DNA of 35,741 nucleotides from Leptolyngbyaceae cyanobacterium (GTDB taxonomy: Bacteria; Cyanobacteriota; Cyanobacteriia; Cyanobacteriales; Aerosakkonemataceae): the NCBI GenBank assembly GCA_036703985.1, contig DATNQN010000082.1, positions 1-35,741 of the forward strand, given 5' to 3'. Positions 17,094 to 25,626 of the stretch are shown piece by piece. The number at the start of each line of letters is the position of its first letter. Within the stretch, counting starts at the first letter, position 1. Under the pieces are notes generated by a model. The model ran no database searches, was not told the DNA's origin, and saw nothing but the letters and a program-made list of their open reading frames with translations. The position numbers were made by a program, and so were the translations under genes.

Positions 17094-17435
17094 TTATTTA
17101 GGCAAAATATCTAAGCCAAGCAGAACTTTTTCAGTATTTGATAAATCTCCAATTACCCGTCGTAGAGGGAGAGGTAGTTGCTTAATTAAAGTCGGAATGG
17201 CAACAATATTATCAGATTTTATTTGTTCAGAAGCCTGGTAAATATCAATCACCTCTAACTCATACCGGCCTTGCAAATAGGTTTCGCAGAGGGATTTAAG
17301 ACTTTGGATCGCTAGCATTGAACGGGGAGTAGTGCCCGCAATATATAAGCGCAGCCGATACTGATGCTTGTCTTGATTGGCGAGGGCTTGCTCAAAACTT
17401 GCACTCACATCATCATCATTTGCTTCTGAGGGCAT
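17094..17435 (-). CDS. kaiB: KaiB-family protein, second tandem copy
   Basis: About 113 residues from the chosen start. A thioredoxin-like/KaiB core (YRLRLYIAGTTPRSMLAIQSL ... LEVIDIYQ ... IVAIPTLIKQLPLPLRRVIGDLSN, given in part) ends with [11 protein letters not shown]. KaiB family members bind the CI ring of KaiC after a fold switch and can recruit histidine kinases. The frame opens at 17468, but the ATG at 17435 (MPSEAND) has a perfect AAGGAGG 8 bases upstream and is taken as the start. An acidic N-terminal extension of about 20 residues precedes the core. It lies about 40-70 bases after the first kaiB and diverges clearly from it, so the duplication is old and the two may not be redundant. 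Confidence 0.92.
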   Translation of the reverse strand: MPSEANDDDVSASFEQALANQDKHQYRLRLYIAGTTPRSMLAIQSLKSLCETYLQGRYELEVIDIYQASEQIKSDNIVAIPTLIKQLPLPLRRVIGDLSNTEKVLLGLDILPK

Positions 17436-17443
17436 TGGCGTTT

Positions 17444-17450
17444 CCTCCTT
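17444..17450 (-). promoter_or_regulatory. Strong Shine-Dalgarno of the second kaiB
   Basis: AAGGAGG on the minus strand, 8 bases before the ATG at 17435. It lies inside the longer open frame that begins at 17468 and therefore decides the start. Confidence 0.7.
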
Positions 17451-17508
17451 CAAAATTTCATTCACCATTATGGCTTTTAATCAATTGCCGGCAATTCAAG
17501 CCGATTGT

Positions 17509-17829
17509 TTATGACTTAATGGGTGTGATATCAAGCCCCAGCAGAACTTTGTCCTGGTTAGATAAATCCCCAATAATCTGCCGAATCGGACGCGGCAATT
17601 TTCTGACCAAGGTTGGAATCGCTAGGATTTGGTCTTGCTTCGCCAAATGTGGATTTTGGAGTAAATCAATTACTTCAATTTGGTATTGATTGTGTAGATG
17701 CTCTTCACATAGCTTCTTGAGGTTGGCGAACGCAGCTACAGATTTTGGTGTTTGTCCAGCAACATAAAGCCGCAGTTGCCACTGCTTCGCATCCGATACA
17801 TTAACTTCATTATCTTGATTCATAGCCAT
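17509..17829 (-). CDS. kaiB: KaiB-family protein, first tandem copy
   Basis: 106 residues, about the normal KaiB length. Core: [59 protein letters not shown] and KVLLGLDI (given in part). The IPTL turn with its cis-Pro position and the R-x-IIGDLS motif are diagnostic. It starts 34 bases after the kaiC stop, so the two are surely co-transcribed. The product should bind the adjacent KaiC. An AGGA lies 3 bases before the ATG at 17829 and 9 before a second ATG at 17823, so translation may begin at the latter (MNQDNEV). It is closer to the KaiB type found with non-canonical KaiC proteins than to clock KaiB, an inference from remembered sequences. Confidence 0.95.
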   Translation of the reverse strand: MAMNQDNEVNVSDAKQWQLRLYVAGQTPKSVAAFANLKKLCEEHLHNQYQIEVIDLLQNPHLAKQDQILAIPTLVRKLPRPIRQIIGDLSNQDKVLLGLDITPIKS

Positions 17830-17863
17830 ATTTCCTATTTTTTATATCACTAACTCAACACAA

Positions 17864-19570
17864 TTAATCAGCCCAACGAAGCTGCGCCATTATTTGTTGA
17901 TTTTCGAGCATCCCTTCTTGCTCCAAATCTTCTGCCTGATTCAACAGAGCAAGTTCTGCTTTTTCGGTTTCCAGTTGCATTTGTAAGGCCGCAATTTGAG
18001 CCTGAGTCACCTGTCGTTGTTGTTCTAATTCTCGCCGGCGGGCGGCAATTTGTTGCTGCTGTCGCAGACGGGCTTGCTTGTCGGCGGACTCTTGGTTAGC
18101 GCGAGCCGTTCCCGTCAAAATCTGATTTTGTCCCAAGTAAACATCGATGAGTTCAACGCCTTGGTTGGTGAGTCGAAATTCTCGAACCTGGTTTGAGTGT
18201 TCCATACCCCGCGACTTAACAAGTTGCAGAAGGCGATTTCGTTCGCCGTTGCCTTCAATGATTCGCACATCCAGCCAGGTGTCCATCAGAGAAGAAATCC
18301 CAACTTCGGTATATTCTAGCGGGGTGTTTGCAACCACTAGGTTTGTCATTAAGACAGTAATTTGTTGGGATTTTAAATAGTCGATCAGTCGCATAAAAAA
18401 GACTTTTACTTGCAAGGGGCTGCCTGTTAGGTTTAGGTTGCTGATGGGATCAATGATTACAGTGCTGGGTTTAAAGGTGTTGAGCCAGCGATGAATCTGC
18501 ACCAAGTGTAGTTCTAAGCCGCAAGCTGTGGGGCGCATCGCTTGAATTTGGAGCAAGTTTTGCTGAAGATAGGGTTCTAAATCAATACCGAGAGAGCGCA
18601 TATTGCGGAGAATTTGCTGGGGCGCTTCCTCAAATGCTAAATACAAACAGCGTTCTTTGCGTTCACAGGAAGCTCTGGCAAAATGAGCGGAGATTGTACT
18701 TTTGCCTGTACCGGCCATTCCTGTGATCAAAATACTGCTGCCCCGAAAATAGCCGCCTCCTGCTATCATCGCATCCAAACGAGGGATGCCGGTGGAAACG
18801 CGTTCGCTTGAAACCGTATGGTTTAAACCAATTGAGGTAATTGGGAAAACAGAGATCCCATCTTCCTGAATTAAAAAAGGATATTCATTAGTGCCATGTT
18901 GGGAGCCTCGATATTTTATAATCTGAAGTCGCCGAGTCGATAGTTCCTCAAAAACGCGTTGATCTAAGCGGATGACGCAATCAGAAACGTACTCTTCTAA
19001 ACCCTGACGCGTCAGGCTGTTCTCACCCCGTTCGCCGGTGATAATAGCCGTCACTCCTTTGGATTTTAACCAACCAAACAAACGACGTAATTCTGCCCGC
19101 ACAATAGACGCATTGGAGAAGCCGGAGAACAATACTTCAATTGTGTCTAAAACGACGCGTTTGGCCGCAATTTTATCAATCTCATAGCCTAGACGGATAA
19201 AGATTCCTTCGAGGTCATATTCACCTGTTTCTTGAATTTCGGCTGGATCAATATGGAAACAATCAATTGAAATCAGTTGCTTTGCGATTAATTGATCGAG
19301 ATTCCATCCCAATGAGCTAACATTTTCGATCAGTTCTTCGGCACTTTCTTCAAAGGATATTAAGACCCCTGGTTCACCATATTGCGTTGCGCCACGAACT
19401 AGAAACTCTACTCCTAGCAATGTTTTACCACAGCCGGCAGAACCACAGACTAGGGTGGGTCGCCCTTTGGGAATTCCGCCGCCGGTTATTTCATCTAAGC
19501 CCTGGATACCGGTTGGGCATTTAGCTAGTTGGGGTTTATGAGATTTGTGGGTGCTGTTCGGTTGGCTCAT
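17864..19570 (-). CDS. kaiC: KaiC-family double-domain ATPase with coiled-coil tail
   Basis: 568 residues from the ATG at 19570 (MSQPNSTHKS); the frame opens at 19648 but the extra 26 residues are aromatic-rich and unlike KaiC. Two RecA-like domains: CI with Walker A GSAGCGKT (43-50) and catalytic EE (74-75), CII with GMAGTGKS (284-291) and EE (314-315). The phosphorylation site of clock KaiC (T426, S431, T432) aligns with T421, S426 and S427 in TEVGISS, so autophosphorylation is plausible. In place of the A-loop tail that binds KaiA, residues of about 485-560 are a Gln/Arg/Glu-rich coiled coil. There is no kaiA nearby. Together with two kaiB genes and kinases this marks a KaiA-independent KaiC2/KaiC3-like module, not the core clock. 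It starts 120 bases after the GGDEF protein ends. Confidence 0.95.
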   Translation of the reverse strand: MSQPNSTHKSHKPQLAKCPTGIQGLDEITGGGIPKGRPTLVCGSAGCGKTLLGVEFLVRGATQYGEPGVLISFEESAEELIENVSSLGWNLDQLIAKQLISIDCFHIDPAEIQETGEYDLEGIFIRLGYEIDKIAAKRVVLDTIEVLFSGFSNASIVRAELRRLFGWLKSKGVTAIITGERGENSLTRQGLEEYVSDCVIRLDQRVFEELSTRRLQIIKYRGSQHGTNEYPFLIQEDGISVFPITSIGLNHTVSSERVSTGIPRLDAMIAGGGYFRGSSILITGMAGTGKSTISAHFARASCERKERCLYLAFEEAPQQILRNMRSLGIDLEPYLQQNLLQIQAMRPTACGLELHLVQIHRWLNTFKPSTVIIDPISNLNLTGSPLQVKVFFMRLIDYLKSQQITVLMTNLVVANTPLEYTEVGISSLMDTWLDVRIIEGNGERNRLLQLVKSRGMEHSNQVREFRLTNQGVELIDVYLGQNQILTGTARANQESADKQARLRQQQQIAARRRELEQQRQVTQAQIAALQMQLETEKAELALLNQAEDLEQEGMLENQQIMAQLRWAD

Positions 19571-19690
19571 AAATATTACACATTTTACTGAATAAAAATA
19601 ATGAGAGTATCTCGGAAAGTATTTTGTAATGCTGTATGGAAAGGGCAAATTAAGTTAGTGAATTCTTCAATTTTAACTAATGGAAAGAAT

Positions 19691-22162
19691 TTACTTTTCA
19701 AATAACCCTGGAGCAAAAATCTGGTTTCTGCCGGCCGATTTTGCTTGGTAAAGTGCCTGATCAGCACAATAACAAAGTGTTTTTAAGTCAGCCCCATCAT
19801 TTGGTAACTGAGCAATTCCAGCACTAAACGTTACCAGAAAAGACTCTTGATTGTCTGCCAGAAACACATATAGATTCAATTGATCGAGAACCTCCTGCAA
19901 CCGCTTCAAGCCATCTTGCTTTGTAATTCCGTACATTCCAATAATGAACTCTTCGCCGCCCCACCGCCCCACGATATCTTCTTGCCGAAGAGACTGACGC
20001 AGTAGCTTTCCGAAATAATTCAACACATAGTCGCCGGTATGATGGCCGTAGCGATCATTAACCTGTTTAAAGTTATCTAAGTCCAACAGAGCTAAACAGA
20101 AGGGCTGTTGTTGCGTTTGCGCTAAGCGAATAGATTGTGCTAAATCTTGCTGCGCTTTGCGTCGCAGGCTTAAACCAGTCAATTCGTCCAACTCTGTTAC
20201 TCCCCACAAATTGCGTTGCTCTAAGCGAGTTTTTACACGCGTTAATAGTTCTTGGGGAACTACAGGTTTGCTGAGAAAATCATTAGCACCGGCTGCAAAA
20301 GTGCGTTGGACTGTTTCGACGTCTGTTTGGGCAGATAAAAATAACACAGGTAGGCGATTCCATCGGGGATCGCTGCGAATTACCTGACATAGTTCAATTC
20401 CACTAAGTGGAGGAATGGTTGTTTTGCCGGTTGAGGATTGAGAAGTTGCCGGTTCACACAACTCAATATCAAGGATGAGAAGATCCGGCGTTGTTTGCTC
20501 TAGTTTTTGCCAAAATTGTTGAGGTTCGCTCAGTAGGGTTAGTTGATAGCCGCAAGGTTCCAGAAGGGTATTCAGCAGACTTAGTAATGCCGGATCATCA
20601 TCCACGATGAGTATACGGGCGGCTGAGTGGTTCATTTGTTGCAAAACTTGAGTCACAGCAGCTAAGACTTGAGCGGGAAGAATTGGCTTCTGTAAAAAGC
20701 ATCGGCTTCCCAATCGGGCTGCTTCAACTCGCTTTTCAAAGGTTTCCTCGGCAGTTAATATCAAAACTGGTATATCCGGGTATTGATGATGAGCAGTGGC
20801 TAAAAACTCTAACCCATTTGCGGAACCGCAGAGATTGAGATCGAGCAAAATCGCATTGATAGAGTCACTGTTCAAAGACTGCTGGGCTGTCTCTAAATCG
20901 GTTGCAATTTCTGCACGAAAGCCCCATGATACTGCCTCATGTTGTAGCAACTGTGCCAAGGGTAAGTCATCATCCACAATCAGCAAAGAAGTTTCCAGAG
21001 AAGTAGTAGAGGGAGATTTCAATATTTTGTTAATTTCTTTGGGTTTTTCTTGTTCTTTTTCTTCTTGAAGGTATATACCTAATGCTGTTATCAGTTGATT
21101 GAGTTGGGTTATTTCTAAATTCCCTATAGGTTCTTGCTGCTTTAAAATTTTCTGAATTTTCCGCGAAATTTGGGAGGCTTCATCTAAACCAAAGCTTCCC
21201 AGTGAGCCAGTTAGTGTGTGAGCTTCTCGTTCCGCTTCATGCTGTTGTTTAAGGCTCAAGGTTTTATTTTGTAAGGCAATAACAGCTTGCTCAATTATAG
21301 AGAGACGATCTCGGTAAGACTGGCGACATTCTCGCCACACGTCCCACAACTCAGGAGGAATTAGGGAAGATGAGGTAGAAGAAGGCGAAGAAAAATCTAA
21401 GGGTTCTGGGGTTTGCCTATCTTTTGTTGGTTCTTCGCTCGTTGGGACATCTTCATTTGCTTTGCTTTCTTTAGTCAACCTCAGCCGATACCCTAATCGG
21501 TAAACTGTTTCAAGTGGATCATCGGCTCCTGCCCGTTTTAGCTTTTGACGTAATCCTTTGATATGTGCTCGTACTGCTCCCTCACTGGGCATTTCCTCGG
21601 CTGTCCAAAGTGCCATGAGCAGCCGGTCAATACTAAAAATTTGAGCAGGATGTCGCAGGAAAATTTCTAAAAGTTCATATTCTTTAGCGGTCAAAAAAAT
21701 CGGTTGTTCTTGATAAGTTACTTCACAGTTATTGGGATTTAAACATAATTTTCCCCATTGCAGCAGGGGGGATCTTGTGCCCTGACTGCGACGCAATAGT
21801 GCTCGGATCCTCGCCATTAACTCATCAAGATCAAATGGCTTTACTACATAGTCATCGGCTCCCGCATCTAAGCCTATGACTTTATTTGTAACGGTATCTA
21901 GGGCTGTCATTAGCAAAATTGCAGTATTCCGGTTAGGACTAAGTGTGGAATGTTTTTCAGTGCGTAACCGCTTGCAAAATTCAATTCCAGTTAATTTTGG
22001 CAACATCCAATCCAGCAAAATCAGGTCGTAAATTTCTGTTTCAGCTAAGTCCCAACCCATTTGTCCATCGGTTGCTACCTCAACCTGATAGTGTCGCTTA
22101 ACGAGCGTTCGTTGAAGTAGTTTTGCCAAACTTTGATCATCTTCGATACACAAAATTTTCAC
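19691..22162 (-). CDS. REC-wHTH-Hpt-REC-REC-GGDEF response regulator/diguanylate cyclase
   Basis: 823 residues with an unusual order of domains. Receiver 1 (2-120, D51), an OmpR-type winged helix (about 130-228, ending in TVYRLGYRLR), a Ser/Pro linker, an Hpt domain (about 270-370, H315 in AHTLTGSLGSFG, with Thr instead of the usual Lys two residues on), receiver 2 (393-510, D441), receiver 3 (516-645, D565, with a 15-residue insertion after the Asp strand) and a GGDEF domain (658-823). The active site is GGEEF (735-739), and the inhibitory c-di-GMP site RQED lies exactly five residues before it. It may both bind DNA and make cyclic di-GMP. The start is a GTG at 22162. It is the first gene of the array leading to kaiC. 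Confidence 0.93.
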   Translation of the reverse strand: MKILCIEDDQSLAKLLQRTLVKRHYQVEVATDGQMGWDLAETEIYDLILLDWMLPKLTGIEFCKRLRTEKHSTLSPNRNTAILLMTALDTVTNKVIGLDAGADDYVVKPFDLDELMARIRALLRRSQGTRSPLLQWGKLCLNPNNCEVTYQEQPIFLTAKEYELLEIFLRHPAQIFSIDRLLMALWTAEEMPSEGAVRAHIKGLRQKLKRAGADDPLETVYRLGYRLRLTKESKANEDVPTSEEPTKDRQTPEPLDFSSPSSTSSSLIPPELWDVWRECRQSYRDRLSIIEQAVIALQNKTLSLKQQHEAEREAHTLTGSLGSFGLDEASQISRKIQKILKQQEPIGNLEITQLNQLITALGIYLQEEKEQEKPKEINKILKSPSTTSLETSLLIVDDDLPLAQLLQHEAVSWGFRAEIATDLETAQQSLNSDSINAILLDLNLCGSANGLEFLATAHHQYPDIPVLILTAEETFEKRVEAARLGSRCFLQKPILPAQVLAAVTQVLQQMNHSAARILIVDDDPALLSLLNTLLEPCGYQLTLLSEPQQFWQKLEQTTPDLLILDIELCEPATSQSSTGKTTIPPLSGIELCQVIRSDPRWNRLPVLFLSAQTDVETVQRTFAAGANDFLSKPVVPQELLTRVKTRLEQRNLWGVTELDELTGLSLRRKAQQDLAQSIRLAQTQQQPFCLALLDLDNFKQVNDRYGHHTGDYVLNYFGKLLRQSLRQEDIVGRWGGEEFIIGMYGITKQDGLKRLQEVLDQLNLYVFLADNQESFLVTFSAGIAQLPNDGADLKTLCYCADQALYQAKSAGRNQIFAPGLFEK

Positions 22163-22307
22163 ATCAAAGTAATTAGGAGATTTTACTGTCTATATCATCT
22201 AAGAAAAATTGTTTTTGAGCCAGGATAAATACTAATCTTCATAAATGGGTGGGGATGGGGGCGAGTTGGCTGTGCAGTGTACTAATCGTTTTTTATACAC
22301 GACAATT

Positions 22308-24938
22308 TTACCTTAAAAACCCTTGTGGGCCAATTTTTTCCAGGGGAATTTGCTGAAAGCCTAGTTGAAAAGCAGGAGAATTAGAGCTGAGGTGATAATT
22401 ATTTTTCTCAGGGTCAAGAAATTGCGGATCAGCGATGAGAGAATTGCGATCAAAACCTGCTGCTTGCCATTGGGCAAAATTGCCTTCAGGTGTAATACTT
22501 TTTGAAGTTTTGGCTAAGTCTAAACCTCCAACGTGCCAGTAAAGGTTGAAGTCAACCTCTGCCAAAGTATTGCGGTTCCATTTGCTGGCATGGCTTTTCC
22601 AGAGTTTAGCATTGGGATTGTCAACTACGACAATGTTGTGTCGAAAAATATTACCTTTCATTAAATCATCACGTTGGAGGCAATTGATTTGATTTGGTGA
22701 ACCATTTATCCAAAAAATATTATTTTCAAAAGTATTATTTTTGCCGTTGGAAAAATGCACTGCACCTGTTCCGATTCCAACTATGATATTTCCATAAATC
22801 ATTGTACCGCTACTGTGGTCGTCAAGGAAAACCCCGGAACTCATATAGGGTTTTATAAATTCTCCGTCCGAATTGGTGCCTATACCTGGGGTGTGACGAA
22901 TTAAATTGAATCGAATTATATTACCGCTTAATTGGCGATCTCGACCAAGAGTTTCAATTGCTCCGGTATCATTTGTTTCTTGATTGGTATCTACAATTTC
23001 ATTGAATTCTACCAAGTTATTATGGGATAACCTATTTTCGTCGTAGGTTTTCAAAGAAATACCATAACGAGGGAACCGTTGGATCCGATTATGAATGATA
23101 CGGTTGTTACTTCCTGTAGTGACGTAAACTCCGGCTATATGTTTATATATCAGGCCGCAATCTTGAATATCGTTAGCAGCAATTAAATTGTTAAAAGGTT
23201 GAGTTTCTGTTGTTCCTAAAAGTACAACTCCACCTTGTCCTAATTGTGACATTTTGTTGGAGATAATTTCATTTTCCAAACAGCGGTTCTCTAATCGCAC
23301 TGCATAACCACCGAGTTGAAAAAATGTACAGTTTTCAATAATACATTTTTGTGTACTACTGAGCCAGATAGCGGCATCGGCAAACTCATAATAGTTGCTA
23401 TTACTGCCAGAACCACGATCAAAAGCACTATTTAATACTGTATAGTTTGTATCGGATAAAGTTAATCCTCTAAAATAAATGTGTTGGACAAACTTATCAG
23501 TTTGCCAGTCGCCTTTTAATACTATAAGGCGATCAAGCTGCGGTGCAACAATATTAACATTAGGGAAATTAGGTTGAGTAGGCCAGTAAATTAATTCACC
23601 TGTATTTGCATCTAAATACCACTCGCCCGGAGTGTCTAAAGCCTCTCTTACGTTAGTTATGAAAAAGCGATTGCCTGGTCGGATATCTTGTTGGCTATTA
23701 ACAAACAGAGTTTGACTTTCTTTGTCAATACTTTGAACCGGCAAAATAGTGTTAACCCAACCCCAGGCAGGGAAGATATGTACTTCTGCCCCCTCCCAAT
23801 TTTGCCATTGGGGAAATTTCGCACGGTCAACAAAGATGCGATCCCGTAAACCAGGAACTTCGGGTTTAGGAACATTAATTTCTTTGCCAACAATTTGATC
23901 GCAGGCTTCCGCTTGAATTAATAGTAAATGCTGATTAGCTTTTGGCGGTTGCAGTTCATATTGAGCCCACCAATTAATAATGCGAATAGCCGTTTCTGGA
24001 TTCCACTCAGGGTCGTTTGTCAGACAAAAAGCGTCGAGTTTAAATCTGCCATCTTTTAGATTTTCCCAGATAAGGGATTGTTCTCCCGCCCTTAAACGAA
24101 TTGTTGAGGCCATCGCCCACTGATAGTTGTCCTCTTCCTTTGTTGGAGGTAAATTTTTTAACTGCGATTGACTACTATCTGCTCGCAAAATAGCCAAGTC
24201 GTCCTGATTAGTTTCAATATTGTGGGTGTAGCGAACCCAGATTTTATAGTCTCCAGTATCCGGTACAACGATTTTCCATTCCAATTGTTGATTAGCCTTA
24301 TTGAGGCTGACTGCGCTATTAAAGGCTCCCTTTTCCCAAGGTTTGCCTCCCCATTGTGCGTGCAACCAACCTCCAAGGATAGGTTCTTTTGAGTCGAATT
24401 TGGGATAACGCGCCCTCGTCGCCTCCTTGCCATCAGTACGAAGCAAGCGGAAATACCATTTTCCAGCTTTGACATCTGGTAATGTTGCTACCCAAAGGTG
24501 ATCATTAAGTTTTCGCCAATTTTCGATTTGTTTGCCACCGCTAAGAATGGGAATTTCATTAGGAAAGGCTTCAAAAATTACCGGACATTCAGCAGTTCCT
24601 GAATCTTCTGGTTCTAACAAGAAAGGTTTTTCTAAATAGTAAGTGCCACCCCGCAAAAAAACTGTCACGGGTTGTTTTAAAATTCCGCCTTGCTGGTGTT
24701 TGAGTTCGCGGATAGCATCGCGGGAACGTGAAAGAGTCGCAAAAGGGCCGTCTGTTTTTGTTTCATTGGCTTTAGCCAATTTGCCAGACCAAGTATCATT
24801 TCCTTCGGGCGCGATATAAAAGATGATGCCATTGCGATTTTGTTGGGGGTTAGATGCCAAACTTCCACGAACAGTTGCAAAAGAATGGATAGCTAAACCT
24901 CCGAAACTCATCCAAGCTAAAAAAGTGCGGCGATCCAT
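22308..24938 (-). CDS. Tat-exported right-handed parallel beta-helix protein with embedded carbohydrate-binding-like domain
   Basis: 876 residues. The N-terminus MDRRTFLAWMSFGGLAIHSFA has a twin-arginine motif and a hydrophobic stretch, so export by Tat is likely. YIAPEGNDTWSG and GPFATLSRSRDAIRE begin the fold typical of DUF1565/pectate-lyase-like proteins. A beta-sandwich-like insertion at about 205-320 (SGDYKIWVRYTH-like: DTGDYKIWVRYTHNIE, then LRAGEQSLIWENLKDGRFKLD) resembles a carbohydrate-binding module. From about 470 to 760 the sequence is a run of beta-helix coils (CIIENCTFFQLGGYAVRLEN, NRIIHNRIQRFPRYGISLKT and similar). Such proteins often are polysaccharide lyases, epimerases or surface proteins; no catalytic residues could be assigned. 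It is separate from its neighbours. Confidence 0.85.
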   Translation of the reverse strand: MDRRTFLAWMSFGGLAIHSFATVRGSLASNPQQNRNGIIFYIAPEGNDTWSGKLAKANETKTDGPFATLSRSRDAIRELKHQQGGILKQPVTVFLRGGTYYLEKPFLLEPEDSGTAECPVIFEAFPNEIPILSGGKQIENWRKLNDHLWVATLPDVKAGKWYFRLLRTDGKEATRARYPKFDSKEPILGGWLHAQWGGKPWEKGAFNSAVSLNKANQQLEWKIVVPDTGDYKIWVRYTHNIETNQDDLAILRADSSQSQLKNLPPTKEEDNYQWAMASTIRLRAGEQSLIWENLKDGRFKLDAFCLTNDPEWNPETAIRIINWWAQYELQPPKANQHLLLIQAEACDQIVGKEINVPKPEVPGLRDRIFVDRAKFPQWQNWEGAEVHIFPAWGWVNTILPVQSIDKESQTLFVNSQQDIRPGNRFFITNVREALDTPGEWYLDANTGELIYWPTQPNFPNVNIVAPQLDRLIVLKGDWQTDKFVQHIYFRGLTLSDTNYTVLNSAFDRGSGSNSNYYEFADAAIWLSSTQKCIIENCTFFQLGGYAVRLENRCLENEIISNKMSQLGQGGVVLLGTTETQPFNNLIAANDIQDCGLIYKHIAGVYVTTGSNNRIIHNRIQRFPRYGISLKTYDENRLSHNNLVEFNEIVDTNQETNDTGAIETLGRDRQLSGNIIRFNLIRHTPGIGTNSDGEFIKPYMSSGVFLDDHSSGTMIYGNIIVGIGTGAVHFSNGKNNTFENNIFWINGSPNQINCLQRDDLMKGNIFRHNIVVVDNPNAKLWKSHASKWNRNTLAEVDFNLYWHVGGLDLAKTSKSITPEGNFAQWQAAGFDRNSLIADPQFLDPEKNNYHLSSNSPAFQLGFQQIPLEKIGPQGFLR

Positions 24939-25182
24939 AATTTATTAATTCTAAACTTTGTTTATGGGGGTGCGGTGATTACATATTTTATTTATGTTTA
25001 ATATTTTAGCTTTATTGTCTAAGTAACATTGGTTTTTTAATGATAATTAAATATTTTATTGCTTTAGTTGAGGGATTAGCGGGGTTTTTAAGTTTAGGAA
25101 AATTCAATTATTGGGATTTTTTAACATCTTGAATGAATTTTTAATAATTTTTGGCGAAAGATAGTGTCAAATATTAATAGTG
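24939..25182. other. AT-rich intergenic DNA upstream of the beta-helix gene
   Basis: No gene or clear structure is seen. It presumably holds the promoter of the minus-strand beta-helix gene. Confidence 0.3.
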
Positions 25183-25329
25183 ATACCAATTTCGATAATT
25201 ATTACTACAGTTCAAGGAAGCCGCGTTAAAGTCCCCTTTTCCAAGGGGGATTTAGGGGGTCTTTGTCCCCTTTTCCAAGGGGAATTTAGGGTTTTTTTTA
25301 TGTGTGGCAGTGTTTTGTAGATTTGGTAT
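25183..25329. repeat. MITE-like element
   Basis: About 147 bases bounded by the near-perfect inverted ends ATACCAAT (25183-25190) and ATTTGGTAT (25321-25329). Inside are two direct copies of a self-complementary unit (CCCCTTTTCCAAGGGG followed by ATTTAGGG). It encodes nothing. The form suits a non-autonomous mobile or interspersed repeat; such CCCC-TTTTCC-AAGGGG units are familiar from cyanobacterial intergenic DNA. Confidence 0.5.
25231..25291. repeat. Two tandem palindromic units, period 34 bases
   Basis: GTCCCCTTTTCCAAGGGG occurs at 25231 and again at 25265, each followed by an ATTTAGGG tract. Each unit can fold as CCCCTT/AAGGGG with a four-base loop, so RNA from either strand would form two hairpins. 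Confidence 0.7.
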
Positions 25330-25626
25330 TAAATATATTTTTGACTCTTGGCAGCGCTTGTGTAAAAAAATAGTTAAAAGCTGTAATTGAGGTAGGTAAA
25401 ACTAGATATAAACCTCTAACAAAATTCAGATAAAAGTAAAGTTGACTAATGGATTTCGTTATTAAATAAAAAATATTAATTTATTACTTGGTAATATCAA
25501 ATATTTATTTGTTTTATATCTACATTCCCGGCACTCCAGCCTGACACCGGCCATATATGAGACATCTCCGAAATAGTATAATTTTCTGATATAAAGAATA
25601 TAAGAACAGCTATTGACAACAAAATT

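Noticed and set aside
19571-19648. Upstream 26-residue extension of KaiC from 19648
   Set aside because: The extension is aromatic-rich, unlike KaiC N-termini, and the ATG at 19570 gives the normal layout; there is however no strong ribosome binding site for either.
25381-25559. Left half of the IS4-type transposase before the IS5-type element
   Set aside because: Read in all three plus frames next to the junction, no IS4 transposase motif was found; a short T-P-A-I-Y match is too weak.
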